DNA of 64,000 nt from Tenodera sinensis (GCA_030765045.1 CM060967.1:24119784-24183783), one strand, 5' to 3'; shown: positions 24,066-37,147, counted from the stretch's first letter. Notes: generated by a model from the letters alone, not told the origin. Translations and numbers: made by a program.

Positions 24066-25361
24066 GGTAAAATAATATAAACGAAAAGAACAGCGGTATG
24101 GAGAAGAAAGCTGGTGTGTCATAATTATACACGTGTTTAAATTTAGCAACTATAAAGTTTAAAAACCAAATTCACTATGTATGTTGTTTATATGTATTCA
24201 AGTGTTCTGATTTCAATTGACTGATCTGCATGCATTAAATGATTATATGGAAGTATCTTGCGGCAAAAGCTTTTACGTAGTCCTTCTGATAGTCTTATAA
24301 TTTCACTGCCACTTTATGCTGATATTTAATTTTTCCAGAAATAGTCCAATTACTCCTTTTGAATCGATAAACGAAACTTACTCGTTTTTTGCTCGTTTTC
24401 TCTTAAATAAGTTGACTCCGATCAACAAGAGGAAAGTTAAAAACGTTGCGAGTAAGGATATGGCCAAATTTATAGGAGATCGGTGCCGGGTAGTCGAAAC
24501 TGTAAACAAGATAAGTCGCGCCCCTACCGGGCAGAAACACGATAGGCGCTATTGCCAAAGAACTACAACCTTCTTGAAGTTTCGACATCTAGAACATTTA
24601 TGAAAGTTCCCACGGCTATACCAACGAGTGCTCTCGCGAAGCGAGTTAGTCTTACGGTTTTCGAATGAGTCAGTCCAGCGAAGGCAGCCATGTGCGTCTC
24701 GTAGAGTGAATTGATTTTTGGCGTGACAAGAAGCGATGTTCTTTCTCCGAGCGAGTGCGGTGACGTGTAATGAACCCTGTCTTCTCAGAATAGGAGACTT
24801 TTATGTTCGTCTCTCCGGCGAGTGAACCGTTGCAAGAAGAGCCTATGTCAGGAGCTCTCCGGGTGCATTGCATAGTGCAAGGCGCAAAATATGACAAGGA
24901 AAAGTTGACCTGGGTGCAAACCTTTACTAGCTCTTTCCTTGCGCTTGTCTCGCTCGCTTTGCCGTCTCCCCCTTCTTCACCTTAGAGCGTTTATATGCGG
25001 TGCGTAGTGTTAAATTGGTTAATTTGTTTTCATATCCCGAAATCTGATACTGTGTTTAATAATCTGTTTCATATCTGTGCAAAGTGCGTATCGCTAGTAT
25101 AAGAGTTTAGTGGTTCTGCACTCGATTCTGGGTCGTGATTACTTATTTCTTTTCATAGATAACACTGTCTTATCCTTGTTTACTCATTCATATTCTTTAC
25201 CTGAACTTAAGTTGGCAACTCTGCCAGTGGGCGCTCAGTTCATTACGATTATTACGATTAGAAAAGAATTCATGTGACATTTTAGTACTTCTTTTCTTTT
25301 TTATTTGCAATATACCAGTAATGTGTGGAAGAAGGGATCAACTGACAGCAATTGTGAGAGT
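24066..25361. other. Unannotated DNA, locally CpG-richer
   Basis: Between about 24480 and 25000 the DNA is richer in GC and CpG than its surroundings and contains a small palindrome, CTCGCGAAGCGAG (near 24632). I recognise no exon. The frames here (up to 95 aa) have no motif. Confidence 0.4.
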
Positions 25362-25497
25362 ATTTTTACTTTCTCTACTGGTAAGTAGAGGAAATACTGT
25401 ATTCCACCCAAAAATGCGATGTCAACGTTTCACCGGAAATATGTTTTGAGGCCCCCTGAAACTATAAAACCATTTTTATAAAAAGATACGTGCACGC

Positions 25498-25537
<40 letters not shown>

Positions 25538-26200
25538 AAAGCATAACTCAAAAATGAAAAGTCTCTTAAAAACCTAAGTTGGTATTTAAGTTTAATATCT
25601 TTCAGGGATGCAATACGAAGATTTTGAAGAAAATTGCTCCGCCGTAAACTACCCTTGATATGGAAATTTTTTTCGAAAATTCTAATTTTCTTAAAAATGG
25701 CTAATGATATTGATTCAAATGCCATGTGTAAGATATTTTTATGACAAATGAAATGAATATTTTTAATTTTCTGGCTATAGCCTATATAATCCTGTTTACT
25801 CTGGATTACTTTTGGATAACTCGTAAACCGTAAGAGATAGACCAAATCTTACTGTACAAAAATGCAGATCTTACTCAAAGACACAAATTTATGTCCCAAA
25901 TAAATTTTTTTGTAGAGTGAACCATTTCAAAGAACTTATACTTCTGTGCAATGGAACATCGTTATTAATTTTTTATATGTTAACCGTGCAAAGAGAAAGG
26001 AATTTGAAAGCTTTAAAAGATTTTACTATCGTTCAAAGCCTACTGTGGGCTCATATGACCCTTGTACCTACAATAAAGTAAGCAATAAGATAATTTCTGA
26101 AAATATTTATCTGAACTAACACGAAGATGCAGGAGTAACAGTTTGTAAGAATGGTTAGTACCAGAGCAGAGAAAGTCATATGAGTGCAACACGTCAGATA
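25362..26200 (-). repeat. Rep850 near-complete copy with (GT)18
   Basis: Reverse orientation from TTTTTACTTTCTCTACTGGT to GAGTGCAACACGTCAGATA. The internal microsatellite has expanded to a pure GT tract (25501-25536). The 127-aa frame 25462-25845 follows the repeat and is not a recognised protein. Confidence 0.88.
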
Positions 26201-26569
26201 TTTTTTGTCCCAAATTTATTGTATCCAGATGGATTTAACTTTTAGTAGGAGAAAGAGATTACGGCCAGGTTTTTAGGGACTCTGGAATAGTGTGCATTGC
26301 CACGTTTTAGGAGATCCAAATGCCAATTTCTAGGTGAATTATCCCTTTAGTCCGTTTACCCAAGATTTTGAACTTCTTATTTAATGTTTAGAGCTATTAA
26401 GTTATGCAGAAATATGAGGTGGCGTTTATACAACCCAATTCTTATATATGGTATTCTATCATAATTTAAAAGTTCTAAAATTTATTATTTTAATTATATT
26501 TTCCTTCAAGAAACCAACATATAATGGTAATTTCACATATTAGCATTCGGACATCGAATTTTGGGACTC

Positions 26570-27128
26570 TGTTACAATATTCTATGTCCGTTTACCTTTT
26601 CTATCACTTTATTTTCCTCTAAATATTACTACAATTGCTAACACAGTTTATAGTCTTCTGTACTATTACAATATTCACAATTGTTCTTCCGATAATCTTT
26701 CTGAGCCTTTCTCCAGTTTCACTGTCTCTTACATCTTTACTATTACGATACAATCACTCGACGACACATAAATACTTACTGACAGGCTGGCCGACTCACT
26801 CCCGTAAGAAAAACTGACACCAAAACTGACTCATTTACTCAACTGAACTGAACTGAACTGCTCACTGTCTGTCCTATTTATACTGGAGCCGGCGTGATGT
26901 AATCTCCTTCGAGTTCTTTCCACATGCACGTGTACAATGACTCAGCAGAGAAGCTTCTAGAGCTTGCTGGACATTAAGGTGTTCTCTCGCTGTTCGACCA
27001 CATACACACAGTCGCTAGTGGCCCTGTAGCCTCGGACCTCCTTTGTGTATTGCAGCCATTGCTACGTCACGTACACAATTACTCGCTATTTACAAGGTCA
27101 CCCGGCGTCCTCTCTTCCGAATGTCACA
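26570..27128 (-). mobile_element. Candidate solo LTR
   Basis: Read on the minus strand, a 559-bp block begins TGTGACATTCGG and ends ATTGTAACA. These are TG…CA termini with a short inverted TGTNACA. It has the order of an LTR: a TATA box (26875-26882), an initiator cluster about 28 bp downstream, then AATAAAG near 26610-26616 about 40 bp before the end. No primer binding site follows the end, and no purine tract precedes the start. The immediate flanks do not show a matching 4-6 bp duplication. The direct words AATATTGTRACA at both ends leave the exact boundary uncertain. Confidence 0.45.
26852..26882 (-). promoter_or_regulatory. Core promoter: TATAAATA plus repeated TCAGT initiators
   Basis: On the minus strand TATAAATA lies at 26882-26875. 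The first TCAGT initiator starts 26 bp downstream, giving a +1 A about 28 bp after the TATA start. It is repeated as (TTCAG)3-4. The spacing matches arthropod RNA polymerase II core promoters. It sits at the expected U3/R boundary of the candidate LTR. Confidence 0.55.
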
Positions 27129-27289
27129 ATATTTTTGTTAAAAAAGCAATTAAATAGCAATTACTTGTTCTTTCACACAATAAGCGTGTGTTTAACAAGG
27201 TTGGAAAGGATAGAGTGAGACTAATGCAATGCCATAGCCGGGATTTTGCCCATGGATTTGCCAGCCACCGTCCGGTGTCATGTTGGCAC

Positions 27290-27365
27290 ATTGCTATAGT
27301 AGCTCAGTGATTAGTGTAGTCGGAGGGAAACCGCAAGATCAGTGGTTGAAATCTGGCCAGGGCAT
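27290..27365 (+). mobile_element. tRNA-like SINE head
   Basis: TAGCTCAGTGATTAGTGTAG (near 27299) is a good A box. AGTGGTTGAAATCTGGCC is a weakened B box. The downstream body is AT-rich and no tail is defined. Confidence 0.45.
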
Positions 27366-27749
27366 TATATTTTTCAGACTCATTTTACCTTTTCCAGCCC
27401 TTAAATTAATCAACTTGATATAAGAGCAATTTAAGAGGGCAGGTACATCTGGAATTTAAAAAAAACAAAAAAAACATGCTTTTTAAAATATGTATAATTT
27501 GACGAAGAAACATGTAAATGTACTTTGTAGATAGATGATTTAAATATCTGCATTAGTTTCAGAGAAATTATTTAAAAGACAAGATACTGCAACATGTTGC
27601 ACATTGTTAAAAAAAACCACTGCTTGATGTTCAAGTTTTAAAGGTCATTTCCCACAAACTATATTCTTCAAATCTTTTCCTTTATAATAATTGAAGCGCT
27701 TTTGAAGGGATTTAAGTGAAACTTTTTGTGCATGTCACTGCATTAACCA

Positions 27750-27806
27750 TTGTATTCCACCCAAAATTTCCTCTACTTTACCATATGTCGCAGAGAAAGT
27801 AAAAAT
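27750..27806. repeat. Rep850 terminal fragment with inverted end module
   Basis: TGTATTCCACCCAAAATTTC reads as Rep850 in reverse, but the adjoining CCTCTACTTTACC…GCAGAGAAAGTAAAAA reads forward. The two halves of the 3' terminal block are therefore in opposite orientation. Confidence 0.6.
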
Positions 27807-30540
27807 AAGTAAATACACGGGACAATATAATTTAAGCAGTGGTTGAGGAAAGATAACTACAGAGAAGTAAATATATTGTGGGAATAATTGGCTCCGCATG
27901 TACAAATATTAATTGCCTCGCAGAGAAAATAGTGTAGATTAGATAAAAGATACACGCGACAAGAATAGTACCTATGCTTGGCTAGCATTATTCACGTAAA
28001 TAGGTAATAAATTCCATTTGTCACTTAACTATTCACACATAAAAGTATTATACGGTAATATACGACTTGAAAGCGTATCACACCCACCAAAGTAACACGT
28101 AAACATTAGCAGACAGTATACATGCAAATCGTGTGGAAGGAAACAAGAAATTTGGAGATTCGCCGAGTGTTCAAAGACTGCCAGGCTTGTACTGACACAG
28201 GCAAGAGGTCAAGATTTCGAAAAAGCAAACGAAAATATTAAATGTGTTAATAATATTAAATTTTATATTGCTTGGATATTGTTAGCATTATATAGGGGGG
28301 TGCATACCTAAATGCAGCAATTATGCGTAGCTGCACTTTAATGGACTTCACTTAACTACACATCTTTATTAAAATGTAGGTTTTCACCAATCAGAAGATA
28401 GAGAAGACATAAAAGCTCTAAACATCGTGGACGATGAAGAATCAATTCAAAATGAAATTAAAATCTCAAATAGAAATGATAAGTACAGAAGAACAACAGA
28501 ACTCAACAATTCACCATGAACTTCGAGTAGAATTGTTCAATAAACAACTTTTATAATTATGTTAACTGTAAATAAATTCCTCAACAAATCTTTATATCCC
28601 GCCTGTAACCCCTATGAAACCTACTGGCTTTCGAACACAAAAATAACAACAGTAACCGAAACTGCATATAATGTAAAACAATTTAAAAAAAAAAAACACG
28701 CACATACGAGCAATACAATGGCGTCCACAGATTAATAGGGCGTCTAAACAGAATCTAACGGTTGGCTTCCCTGCAATGGTTTCAATATAATGGGTTTAGT
28801 TATATTTTACAAATAGTTGGTGGTACTAATGCAACCTAACAGACGGAATATCACCAAATATAACCAGATAGCGCCATAATGGGGGGAAAATGTCACAGTT
28901 GGTTTCTGGGGTATTCCAATAAACTATTTCCTCTACAATGAATTTTTTGCCTTAAGAATTAACATAAAGAGTTTTAAATTAAGAGGCTTTAGACGTAAAT
29001 TAATGAAACTCAGAAAAATAATTAAAAATGCTTAAAATTACCAATACAGTTTGGACCTTAATATGAATCAAGGTATGTGTGTTGAAATGTGCGAAAAATA
29101 TAAACTTCTTAAAAAAATAACTATTGAGTGTTTTAGAATGTAATATAAGCTTGCAGCTTTAAAAACATGTTGACAAAATGTCAGCGCAGGATTCATTTAC
29201 TACGCGAATGATTAATTAGTTGCATGCCATTCAAACATGCATCAAATCAATACTAATCAAGATCGGAATGTATAAAGTGGAGTTTAATTTGTGAAAGCAG
29301 AATGTGATTCCATATTACCACAGCTCCTCTTTTACACAAATATATTCCATATATTTATATGTTGGTATTGCACATTTGATTTTCGGACATTAATGAACTG
29401 TGCTGCAGAATCATTAGCAAAATTTGCAGCCCAACATTTGCAACTGCACGGATAAAGCTACTTGTCTATTGGACCATTTGTGCATCCAATTCTAAAAAAA
29501 GCCCAATTTGTGTAACATTAAGTCTCCAATTTACAGGGGAGTCCCCCTCTTTTTTTAACAATTGCAGCGCGCTTGTGACCATAAACGCCCTCCTTAACAA
29601 GGACTTGTGCCCGTTATGCCCTCTGTTAGGGCTGTGTTTGTGACAATGAATTTCCGGTCTCTGAGAGTTGCTATGGTTACCCAACCAGCCGGGGCTTTCA
29701 TTAACAGAAATAAATGAATGTAGAATTAAAAGTAAATGGCGGCAGCGCCGAGGTGCGGCGCCACTGTCTTCATCACGGAAAGCAAACATGACAATGTGGA
29801 AGAATGGTTCGGAACAGTTCATTAAGTTCACGGATGTGTTGAAACTTAAAGCGAAAGAGACTCTTGATTTCAGACAATCCTTTCGAGACAGAGAGAGACA
29901 GAGAGGATGTAAAATAGCTTCCTCTATCACGCAGATGAAAGACTTTCGCAAACATTATTAAGAACTGAAATCGATGCAAATGTGGGCAGGCGTCTCCCTT
30001 TAACCAAACCTTTTTCGATTCTTTCTTTATGCAAAGGACTTTCTGCAGAAAAGCCACGGTAGGGAATACCCAGTATAGGAAGTAAATTAGGACATCACGT
30101 GGGAACGGAAAGGATATTCGAATTGGAAATCCTCCATTCTGCGTGTTAGTTTAAAATGAACTAGATATAACTTTGAGCTCACATTTTGAAGTCCCAGCTT
30201 ATCAAGTTTTGAACGCATTTTCTGTTACAGTTGCATTCACGTAAAAGTTTATGCTCAGAATTCGCCAGAGCTGAATTCTTCAGAAGGGAAGAGAAGTCCC
30301 GTGACTTAAGGCACATTTAAAAAAACTGAGCAAAATTAATTGTTCTTTCACGTACAATATAGAATGGGGCGCTGATAATCATAGCAGTTAAGGAGTGTCC
30401 GTAAATAAAAACTGAATTTTAGTTTCAAAAGGAGTTTAGGAAAAGCTTCACGTGTTTGTCTATATGAATAGAACAACTAGGGCTGCTACCTTTGCAATAA
30501 TGAAATACTTGCCAAGGTTAGACATAAGGGACCTTTCATA
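27807..30540. other. Unannotated DNA, including a non-repetitive block at 29.4-30.0 kb
   Basis: No repeat is recognised. The 161-aa minus frame 29466-29951 has no domain and overlaps other open frames. The block contains TAATTA-type sites (29205-29220), an X-box-like GTTGCTATGGTTACC near 29667, and AAATGGCGGC (YY1/Pho-like) near 29734. These are motif matches only. Confidence 0.35.
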
Positions 30541-31391
30541 AAAATCTGATGTGTTGCACTCACATGACTTTCTCTACTTTTGTACTAACCATTCTTACAA
30601 ACTCTTATTCCTATATTTCTTAGTGTTAGTCGAGATAAACTTTGTACAAATTATCTTATTGCTTATTTCCTTGTAGGTGCAATCGGAATATTAGAATGCA
30701 GCAAGTTTTGTGCGATAGCTTTGGGATTCCGTTCTGATTGCACATTTAACAAATGAAAAAATCAACAGTGTTCCATTTCACGAAAGTTTTAAGTTTTCCG
30801 AAACTGACACACATAACAAGCAATATGCCCTAAATGGTTCACCTTACAAGAAAATGTATTCAGACATAAATTGTGTATTTTAGCAAGATCTACATTTTTT
30901 GTATGGTACGATTTCGTCCATCTCTAACGGTTTACCAGTTATGTAAAAGTCTTCCAGGGTAAATACGCCTACAGGGGCTATAGCCAGAAAATTCAAGATA
31001 TACATTTCATTTGTCATAAAAAATATCTCAAACATATGGCATTTTAATCAAAATCGTTAGAGCTATTTTCAAGAAAATCAAAATTTTCGAAAAATTTTCC
31101 ATGTAAAGGGTAGTTTAGGGTGGGGCTATTTTCTTCAAAATTTTTGTGTCATATCCTTGAAAGACATTAAGCTTAAATGCCAACTTTGGTTTTTAACCTA
31201 CTTTTCGTTTTTAAGTTATGCTGTCCACAGACTGGCAGACAGACACACAGACACACATATACGGACCTTTTTGTAAAAATACTTCTTTTTGATTCAGGGC
31301 TCTTAAAATATATATTTCCGGTGAAATCTCGACATAGAATTTTTGGGTGGAATACAATACTTCCGTTACTTACCAGTAGAGAAAGTAAAAA
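30541..31391 (+). repeat. Rep850 complete copy with candidate 7-bp duplication
   Basis: Runs from AAAATCTGATGTGTTGCACT to CCAGTAGAGAAAGTAAAAA with all landmarks present. TAAAAAT occurs at 30539-30545 and 31386-31392. If this is a target duplication, the element itself begins CTGATGTG and ends AGAGAAAG (30546-31385, 840 bp). The A-rich nature of the word limits its weight. Confidence 0.88.
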
Positions 31392-34300
31392 TACTACTAG
31401 TTCAGAATTTCAAATTTTCCCTCATACGCATCTTTAACATGAGGTAGATAGAAAACAAAAGCATGCTAAGTGTGCAGAAGCTGCGTAGAGAAGGTCATGT
31501 AAATATTACGTCAGATTTTTCAGCGTGTGAACAATACATGCATATAAAAAACAGGACAAACACACACGCACGTACGTATCTCCTAGATATTGGTTCTTGT
31601 ATGTCCTTTATTGAATGCTATACATTTGAGAAGCCTGCGGGCGGGAGAGTGAAGCTATAATGATATCGAAGGCCATATGTGACCAGACATACAAATACAC
31701 AACAATAACCATTCCTCTTGTGGCTGCATGCGTGACCACATATTGTACCACTTTTTATTTTCCTATTCCTCTGATCTAGACTCGTTGCGTGACGTGAAAT
31801 GTTTACAGTTTGAGTACGGCTGCTGCATTTTAAATGTAAGGTATATTAGTTTTGATTACGCCGCGCTGCGCTCGTGTAATAAATTAGAGCTTAAACAGCG
31901 GGCACGAGTCATAAAAACCCATTTTGCATAGTTTCCTTCCATTAGTAATATCTTGGGGCTCCAACTAAACGATCCTGATAGAGAGATCACGTGTTTTTAC
32001 TTTATATTCTGGTGTGGTATTAGTGCCCCTTTGAAATATGGTATTTTAGGGTAACATGTGCATATGTTTCATTATGATTTATTATTACAGTTCATGTAGC
32101 AAGCGTGGTTTAGTTATCGGAAGCGTAGAGGGGTGGAAAACCTTCAACAGCACGGCAGCATATAACAGCTAAATGTAACAGTTGAAAGTAACTTTACAGT
32201 GCAACTATCGAGCTATTAGCACTCTTTGTTCTAGGCCATAGAGTAATAAAGAGAATGACTGTGTAGAAAAAGCTATGAAGCAGAGGTGTTTAAGGTAACG
32301 CATACTTGAAATTTAGAAGTCTGAAAAGATCTCTTACTAAAATTTAGGCTAGTTATTAAGCGTAATTGAGAACACACCTTCATAAAAAGAACGAAAAGTT
32401 ACGAAGTTTAGAGTATAGAAACTGGTACGCGGTCAGTCTGTCACATGATTACAACAGAGTGACGCACTAACGTTGTTGCATAGCTTATATTAAATTTGTT
32501 ACCATTTACAGTAAAATATTCACTCCAAATTGTTGCACAAGTTCAAGTTGTCACTCTACTGGGGCAATGACGTCATGCTCTGCCCATGTGGCAGGTAACT
32601 TGCGGTCGCCTCATTTCGCGATAACTGTATAAAGTTTCAAAGCCTAGTTATAATACTAATATTTTATTGCTGTGACGGAGGCCGTTTGTCAAGAGCGAAG
32701 CTCAAGGTCAAGCTGCCTCATACGCGACCCGACGACAAAGGTGACAAAGAATGTGACAAAACAAAGCTATTCCAGACTGTTTGACAAACCTTTGACCGCC
32801 AGCTTATTAACGAGAAGTTTCGAGAAAAATCTGTATTTTCCAGAGAGTTCGCGGTAATTCGTCTCGGCTATATAACTGAGTGAATCAACCAATGCTAGAG
32901 CAGGTTAGAGCGAGACTGAAAAACTCAAATAGTGACCGGATCTACCAGTTACCGTCCGGCTGCTCTAACACTATGCTATCATGGCCAACGTGCTTACACA
33001 ATATTCAATTATCCAACTCGGATTTTCTCCGGTAAATCACACAAGGACAAGTTTGCAAGCCCGGGACTTAAGTACTTACAGCATTGTAAGTCGCTATTAA
33101 GGTATATTACCTCATATGAAACTCGCGCAAGCAAGTTACCACAACAAATAAAAATTTCCTAAAAGGGTAAATTTTACGTTTTATGAAATGAGACGCATAT
33201 CCTATTTAGAGCCTTTATATCTTATGTATAACAAAAGCCGGTCACAGGCGGCTAAATGCGCGTCGTAAGGAATGTGCCAATGTATCAGTAAGGTAACGAA
33301 ATTCACCCTCTTCAAAGGAATTCGGAATTTCTACCACCCATTTCAACATGACTTGAACGGTTTTAATCTTGCTGTCCGCCCCCCATGACTTTCTATTTCC
33401 TCTTTTATTTCCCTCTCTACTTTGCATACTTTTCAAGTTCCCCTTCTTCTGCCTGAAACAAAGAAGTGCCATTTCTATCTTTGTCCCTCTAGGGGCGGAT
33501 TCGCCTCTCAAACCGACCTTACAAATTATATGAATGCGACTTTCTTCTGCCAGAACTGTGGCTTTGAGCATTCCCTTGTGCAAACCTCTTTCCTTTTATT
33601 AATGATGATCATTATTATGATAATAATACAGATTTATTTTTATATCCTCTTGTTCCCATAAGGGAGCATATAATATTCCACCTCTTCTAGACGATTCTCT
33701 CCGACAGGAATCGCTTATGTGTATTTCCTTCAGTACTGCTGCCAACACCTTTATTACAATTCTTTACTTTCTCCACTACTTTCTCTACTAGAGGAACTTA
33801 ATACCGAAAGTAATCATACATAAAAATTAATCGTTTAAAAGAGACAACGAACCTAAAAACTGTATAGCCTCGCAAATTTAAAAGGCTGAATAGTTTCAAC
33901 GGTTTTTTAGGGGGGTGCGTGGGGGGGGGGTGAGATTCTTCAATCAGAGCGAACGGACACTCTTCACTTGTCTCTCGAAGTGAAGAGAAGTCATTTTTTG
34001 GAGCGCCTAAGTGCGTGGAAACCAACGGACACAAAGTTATCACAGTAAAGCATATTTTAGGTGTATAATTGTGAGCACAGTTTTATTTGGCTGCTGAATT
34101 ATTTTATAATATACGTACATTGGTCGACATCGTCTCAGTGCAAATTGTGAAAAGATTGAAACTTTAATTAACCGACATTATCACCAGAATTGATGTTATC
34201 CTTTCAAAGCAAAACCCACGCATACCCAGCGAGAGAAACCTCATAGCTTTATCGGCGGCAAAGGACTGAATCAAAGGGATTTTGAGGCATTATTAGGCGG

Positions 34301-34446
34301 CGAGAGGGACTGTTACTTCAGACAGTATTATCAACGTGTTACCGACAAAATAATATTTAATTCGGATCAAAATCTTTGCATCTACGATTGTGTAATCCTG
34401 CTTCAAAGGTCACACCAACGTGAAGGAATATAAGTATCTGCTTCAA
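31392..34446. other. Unannotated DNA
   Basis: No gene supported. A weak tRNA-like segment in reverse near 32927-32985 and a G-run at 33922-33931 are the only notable items. The frames up to 113 aa have no signature. Confidence 0.4.
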
Positions 34447-35160
34447 AGTATTGTATTCGACCCAAAATTTGGACTTCGAGATTCCATCCAAAATATATGT
34501 TTTAAGCCCCCCCTCCACGAATCCAAAAAAATATATTTAGAAAAGGGTTCCTATGTACATATGTGTGTCTCTGTATGTGCGTATGTGTATTATTTTGTAT
34601 CTGTGTGTGTCTGTCTGCTTGTGAACACTATAACTCAAAAACGAAAAGTCAGTTAAAAACCAAAACCGGTATTTATGATTCTCAAAATTGACTAACTATT
34701 TCGATTAAAATGCCATATGCTTAAGATATTTTTATGGTGCATGAAATGTATAGTTTAAAACTTCTGGCTATAGTCCATGAAGTCCTGTTTACACTTGATT
34801 ATTTCTTCATAACTGATAAAGCGTAAGAGATAGACCAAATCTAACTAAACAACAATGTAGATCTCGTTGAAACACACAAGTTATGTCCAAATGCATTTTT
34901 TGATGGAGTGAACCATTTCCGAGATATTCCTTGCTATTTGTGTAAGTTTTCCAACACAATTTTTCTCAAATGGGAGGTCGTTATTCAGTTTGGCCGTACA
35001 AAAAGTACGGAATTTCAAAGCTCTGATATAGCAAACCAGCTTTAAAAAATTCGACTATCGCTCAAAGCCTACTGTATTCCCATATTCCCCTTGCAGCTAC
35101 AAATATGCAATAAGATAATTTCTGTAAATGTTTATCTGGATAGTACATTAGATTTTTGTA
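34447..35160 (-). repeat. Rep850 diverged copy
   Basis: Reverse orientation from GTATTCGACCCAAAATTTGG to a degraded 5' end near GTTTATCTGGATAG. The interior landmarks (CTGGCTATAG, AGAGATAGACCAAATC, GAACCATTTCCGAGATATTCC) are clear but diverged, and part of the central block is missing. Confidence 0.75.
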
Positions 35161-35410
35161 GCAATGTGACACATGAAACGGCTAGTTGCTCTTTTTTGCC
35201 ACTTTCTTTCCTTATAATTAAATCACAAAAACAATCTTTAAATCCTATTCTCTCTCTTTCTCTGTCTCACAAACTGTTGGCTTCTATGTTCACACTTACT
35301 AAAACTGCTCCACACAACTCCGATGCACGACTAAATACACTGTAAATACACCTACAAGTAACAGCTTCCTCGTTCAACACTCCACGACTCATCATAAAAA
35401 CTGGCTGCTA
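35161..35410 (-). other. Possible LTR-like remnant
   Basis: On the minus strand the words AGCAGTTTTAGTAA and TTTGTGAGACAGAGAA occur in the same order as AGCAGTTTTAATCAATGG and TTTGTGAGACAAAGAA in the 63.5-63.9 kb region. No termini or primer site are visible. This is a weak similarity between two unassigned segments. Confidence 0.25.
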
Positions 35411-35485
35411 TCACCGCCACCGCCACCGCTACCGCCATCACCACCGCCACCGCCACCGCCATCACCACCGCCACCATCACCATCG
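35411..35485 (+). repeat. (CCACCG)-type trinucleotide-based microsatellite
   Basis: About 75 bp of CACCGC/CATCAC triplets. It is open in several frames but has no associated coding signature. Confidence 0.85.
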
Positions 35486-35744
35486 GCGTCGTTTTAGCAG
35501 GCTGAGAGCAGCCAGAGGTGTGTCATACGTGTACCTCCGTTAGCATTGATATTCTTTATCATAAAAGAAAAGTTATAAACTTAATGAATAAGCTTACGTC
35601 TTGCATTGGGTGCCGACCAGTCCATGTGCTTTCATTATCTGTGGATAGATGGCAAAGCATTCACTATTACCATCTATTTCTCATTTTTGCTATTGTTTTG
35701 GATTTAAAGTGGATTTTTACATCGTGGTATTAAATATTCCATCA

Positions 35745-35860
35745 GGTATTTACCTTGACTACTGAGGGAAACCATGAAAAAACCCAATCAGGTTAGTCGA
35801 CCCATGGAATTTGAACCCGGGACCTCCTGAATCTCGGCTTATTTATATTGTATATCCTAC
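35745..35860 (-). mobile_element. tRNA-derived SINE, third family, old copy
   Basis: On the minus strand a B box (CCCGGGTTCAAATTCC near 35823) precedes CCTGATTGGGTTTTTTCATG and GGTTTCCCTCA…AAGGTAAATAC. This is a core block that recurs in insect tRNA-SINEs in my recollection. The A box is degenerate. Confidence 0.55.
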
Positions 35861-36477
35861 AACAGAGCAAAGCTGCAATAGAAAAAGATGAAAGAGGCTG
35901 ACCCTCTGGAAAAAGATGAAAGTGAAACGAATATCTTTCAACAATACTTTCTAATTTATTAAAGTGCTATTATAGACAGAACAGTGCCAATTGGATAATC
36001 ATTGAATTATAACCCAAATGGCAATGAAAATCATGCAATTAATTCCTATATTTAATAGTTTTTAAATTGTTCACAAAATAAACTATTGTCCAACTCTATT
36101 TTGGATGGTAGCGTATATCCTCCGATCGGGTGAATTTTTATGGGATGTCATTCTTGGTACCTTAAATTGCAGTAATTGGTGATTTTTGAAATTTGTGGTA
36201 CTGGCGTAAAATATGTTTTTGCAAGTAATTCTTCATTAAAAAATCTGACATTTATAAGTTTATATAGGTTTAATTGATCACCAAGTACTTTAAGATCGAT
36301 TATGATAAATTTGTTTAGACATTGGCTGTATGGAGTACTCTCATTATAAACCAATTTACAGCAACTTTTGTAATGCAAGTGTCTGAGGAATCTTCCTTGA
36401 ACATTCTTAAATAAGCGAAGAGCTTTTAAAAATTTTGACTATCGCTTAAATGGACTGTACACTTTTCTATATATAAT
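35861..36477. other. Unannotated AT-rich DNA
   Basis: Nothing supported. The 76-aa minus frame at 36148-36378 has no motif. Confidence 0.45.
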
Positions 36478-36720
36478 ATTATGCAAATAACTTAAATGGT
36501 CAGAGCAATTTTTCAGAAAATCAACTATCTCGAAAATTTCCCATCTAAACAATAGCTTTAACATTGAAGAAGTTTCTTTAAAATCCTCATCGTATCTTAA
36601 ATAAATTTGAATATAAAGTTCGTTAATTATTGAACATTTCGTTTTTGACTTACGTAGTCACAAACACAAACTTTTTTTTCTTCTAAAAAAAAAAACGTAC
36701 CTTTTTCATGAAATCACTGT
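36478..36720 (+). repeat. Rep850 diverged interior fragment
   Basis: GGTCAGAGCAATTTTTCAGA, TCTCGAAAATTTCCCATCTA and CATTTCGTTTTTGACTTACG follow the order of the Rep850 middle blocks with many changes. Confidence 0.5.
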
Positions 36721-37147
36721 ACATTTCTGTACACTTTTAGAAAAAGAATATAAAACTTTTATATACATGTTAAACATAGGTTATGTGAAAGCTTAGCTCT
36801 ACAGAAAATTTACATATATCATTAATACAGATGTTTGTTCATAAACCTTCAGGTAACTTGTTTATGAAATGTTATGCATTTGTGCAAAAGAAGAACTATT
36901 TAATCATGAAAGGAAATAATAATCTTAAAGCCTTAGACAAATTTAGTAAGAAAATGTAAAGTATGATAAGAAAATAATTTATATAGTGTATACCGAAAGA
37001 AATTGTCAAAAAGAAACCAGTGAGAAAAGAAAGCTTATAAACAACGACGTTCAAATGTTGGCTTTTACAATACAGAGTGATAGTGAAAAAGTTTTGTCTC
37101 CCTCTCTCCCCCTCTTTCCCCTCTCTCGCCCAACTACGCATAGCAAG

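Noticed and set aside
25462..25845. 127-aa frame inside Rep850 as the repeat's protein
   Set aside because: Similar short frames in other copies are broken at different points and no catalytic or DNA-binding motif is seen.
29466..29951. 161-aa minus-strand frame as a gene
   Set aside because: Overlaps other long frames on both strands and has no recognisable motif or residue pattern.
32927..32985. tRNA-like head in reverse
   Set aside because: A-box-like word present, but the B box is poor and no body follows.
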